From CAZBWS01 sp964495705 (GTDB lineage: Bacteria > Pseudomonadota > Gammaproteobacteria > HTCC5015): a stretch of DNA of 7,391 nucleotides. Shown here piece by piece: positions 6,536 through 7,391 of the stretch. The stretch lies in the NCBI GenBank assembly GCA_964495705.1, contig CAZBWS010000095.1:1-7391 (forward strand), read 5' to 3'. Under the pieces are notes generated by a model. That model worked only from the letters and a program-made list of their open reading frames with translations, was not told where the DNA came from and ran no database searches. Each line of letters starts with the position of its first letter. Position 1 is the first letter of the stretch. The position numbers and the translations under genes are program-made.

Positions 6536-7390
6536 ATGAGTAAAATCAGCGACTACGCCAAATCACTACCTCTTTACCCCTTACCTCACCACTTTATTTC
6601 CCGCGCGGTATTCTGGGCGACACGTTTAAAAAGCCCATTAAAAAACCCAGCAGGCAACGCCTTTATTAAAGCCTTCGGCATCGACATGAGCCAGGCAGAA
6701 AAAGAAAATATCGAAGACTATGAAAGCTTTAACGCCTTCTTTACCCGTATATTGAAAGCGGGCACGCGCCCCATCGCCGAAGGCGAGAAAGAGTTGGCCT
6801 GCCCTGCAGATGGCACGGTCAGTCAATCGGGCAGCATTAAGCGTGGGCGCATCTTTCAGGCCAAAGGCCAAAGCTTCTCATTACTGGAAGTCCTTGGCGG
6901 CGACCCAAAAATGGCAGAGCAGTTTATGGAAGGCAAATTCGCTACCGTCTACCTATCCCCCAAGGACTATCATCGCTTACATATGCCGCTTAAAGGTAAG
7001 CTCAAGGACATGATCTATATTCCTGGCCGTTTATTCTCCGTAGCTGGGCATACCGTGCGCACCGTACCGCGCCTATTCGCCCGCAACGAACGCGTTGCCT
7101 GCATCTTTGAAACCGATGCTGGCCCTATGGCATTGATCTTAGTCGGCGCCATTAACGTCGCCGCTATCGAAACCGTCTGGGCCGGCTTGGTCACCCCAGG
7201 GCGCTCGAAAAACATCAAGCACTACAACTATGACAACGAAGAAGTCGTATTAGACAAAGGCGCCGAAATGGGCCGCTTTAATATGGGCTCTACCGTGATT
7301 GTGCTAACAGGAAAAAATGTTAATTGGGACTTTGGCTTTAGTGCAGATGCGCCTGTGCAGATGGGGCAAGGGATTGGGCGGTTTGAGTAG
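6536..7390 (+). CDS. psd: Phosphatidylserine decarboxylase proenzyme
   Basis: Psd is an inner-membrane-associated enzyme that decarboxylates phosphatidylserine to phosphatidylethanolamine, the last step of PE synthesis. The 284-aa proenzyme cleaves itself between G251 and S252 in the MGST motif. This gives a beta chain of 251 residues and an alpha chain of 33 residues whose N-terminal serine becomes the pyruvoyl group. The Asp-His-Ser triad of the family is visible: D92 in PADGTV, H149 in YHRLHMP and S252. The motif residue before GST is Met here, where Leu is the usual form (LGST). Length and motif spacing match the class I bacterial enzymes. The ATG has AAGGA seven bases upstream and lies 17 bp after the PCuAC stop codon, so psd is probably the third gene of this operon. 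The gene is complete, ending one base before the window edge. Confidence 0.96.
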   Translation: MSKISDYAKSLPLYPLPHHFISRAVFWATRLKSPLKNPAGNAFIKAFGIDMSQAEKENIEDYESFNAFFTRILKAGTRPIAEGEKELACPADGTVSQSGSIKRGRIFQAKGQSFSLLEVLGGDPKMAEQFMEGKFATVYLSPKDYHRLHMPLKGKLKDMIYIPGRLFSVAGHTVRTVPRLFARNERVACIFETDAGPMALILVGAINVAAIETVWAGLVTPGRSKNIKHYNYDNEEVVLDKGAEMGRFNMGSTVIVLTGKNVNWDFGFSADAPVQMGQGIGRFE

Positions 7391-7391
7391 T

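Noticed and set aside
1..7391. Mobile element, CRISPR, phage defence cassette or RNA gene
   Set aside because: I saw no terminal inverted repeats, transposase motifs, regularly spaced repeats, tRNA-like cloverleafs or defence-gene domains. Apart from the paralog pair, the content is housekeeping.

Overview
The window reads as ordinary chromosomal DNA of a gammaproteobacterium, probably a marine or environmental one with moderate GC. The reasons are a clear PrmB (the ribosomal protein L3 glutamine methyltransferase typical of this class), a gamma-type phosphatidylserine decarboxylase, a SCO1/PCuAC copper-chaperone pair, and an LplT-like transporter fused to a PlsC acyltransferase. No genus can be named from the sequence alone. 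I see no tRNA, rRNA, CRISPR array, insertion sequence or phage gene.

Layout. On the minus strand, reading right to left, prmB (4472-5332) comes first. A 109-bp gap follows, holding a plausible promoter. Next is a likely three-gene operon: an MFS-PlsC fusion (2473-4362), an uncharacterised 400-aa protein (1236-2438), and a second, related uncharacterised protein (1-1160) that runs off the left edge. On the plus strand, starting from a short divergent promoter region shared with prmB, lies a compact operon: a SCO1/SenC copper chaperone (5407-6072), a PCuAC copper chaperone (6072-6518, overlapping by one base), and psd (6536-7390, 17-bp gap).

Function. The plus-strand operon pairs two periplasmic copper-delivery proteins, which in known systems help build the CuA centre of cytochrome c oxidase, with the enzyme that makes phosphatidylethanolamine (PE). 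The minus-strand operon starts with a protein predicted to flip lysophospholipids inward and re-acylate them. PE synthesis and possible lysophospholipid repair therefore sit on either side of the divergent promoter.

Most unusual content. The two tandem proteins downstream of the MFS-PlsC gene are paralogs. They are soluble and mostly helical, share about 60% identity over their last ~120 residues by hand alignment, and match no family I recognise. The left one is open to the window edge and would be missed by a search for complete ORFs. They are the best candidates here for something undescribed, but no function can be assigned from the sequence.

Start codons. Two genes have a better-supported start than the longest open frame: prmB at a GTG (5332) and psd at an ATG (6536), each with a well-placed Shine-Dalgarno sequence.
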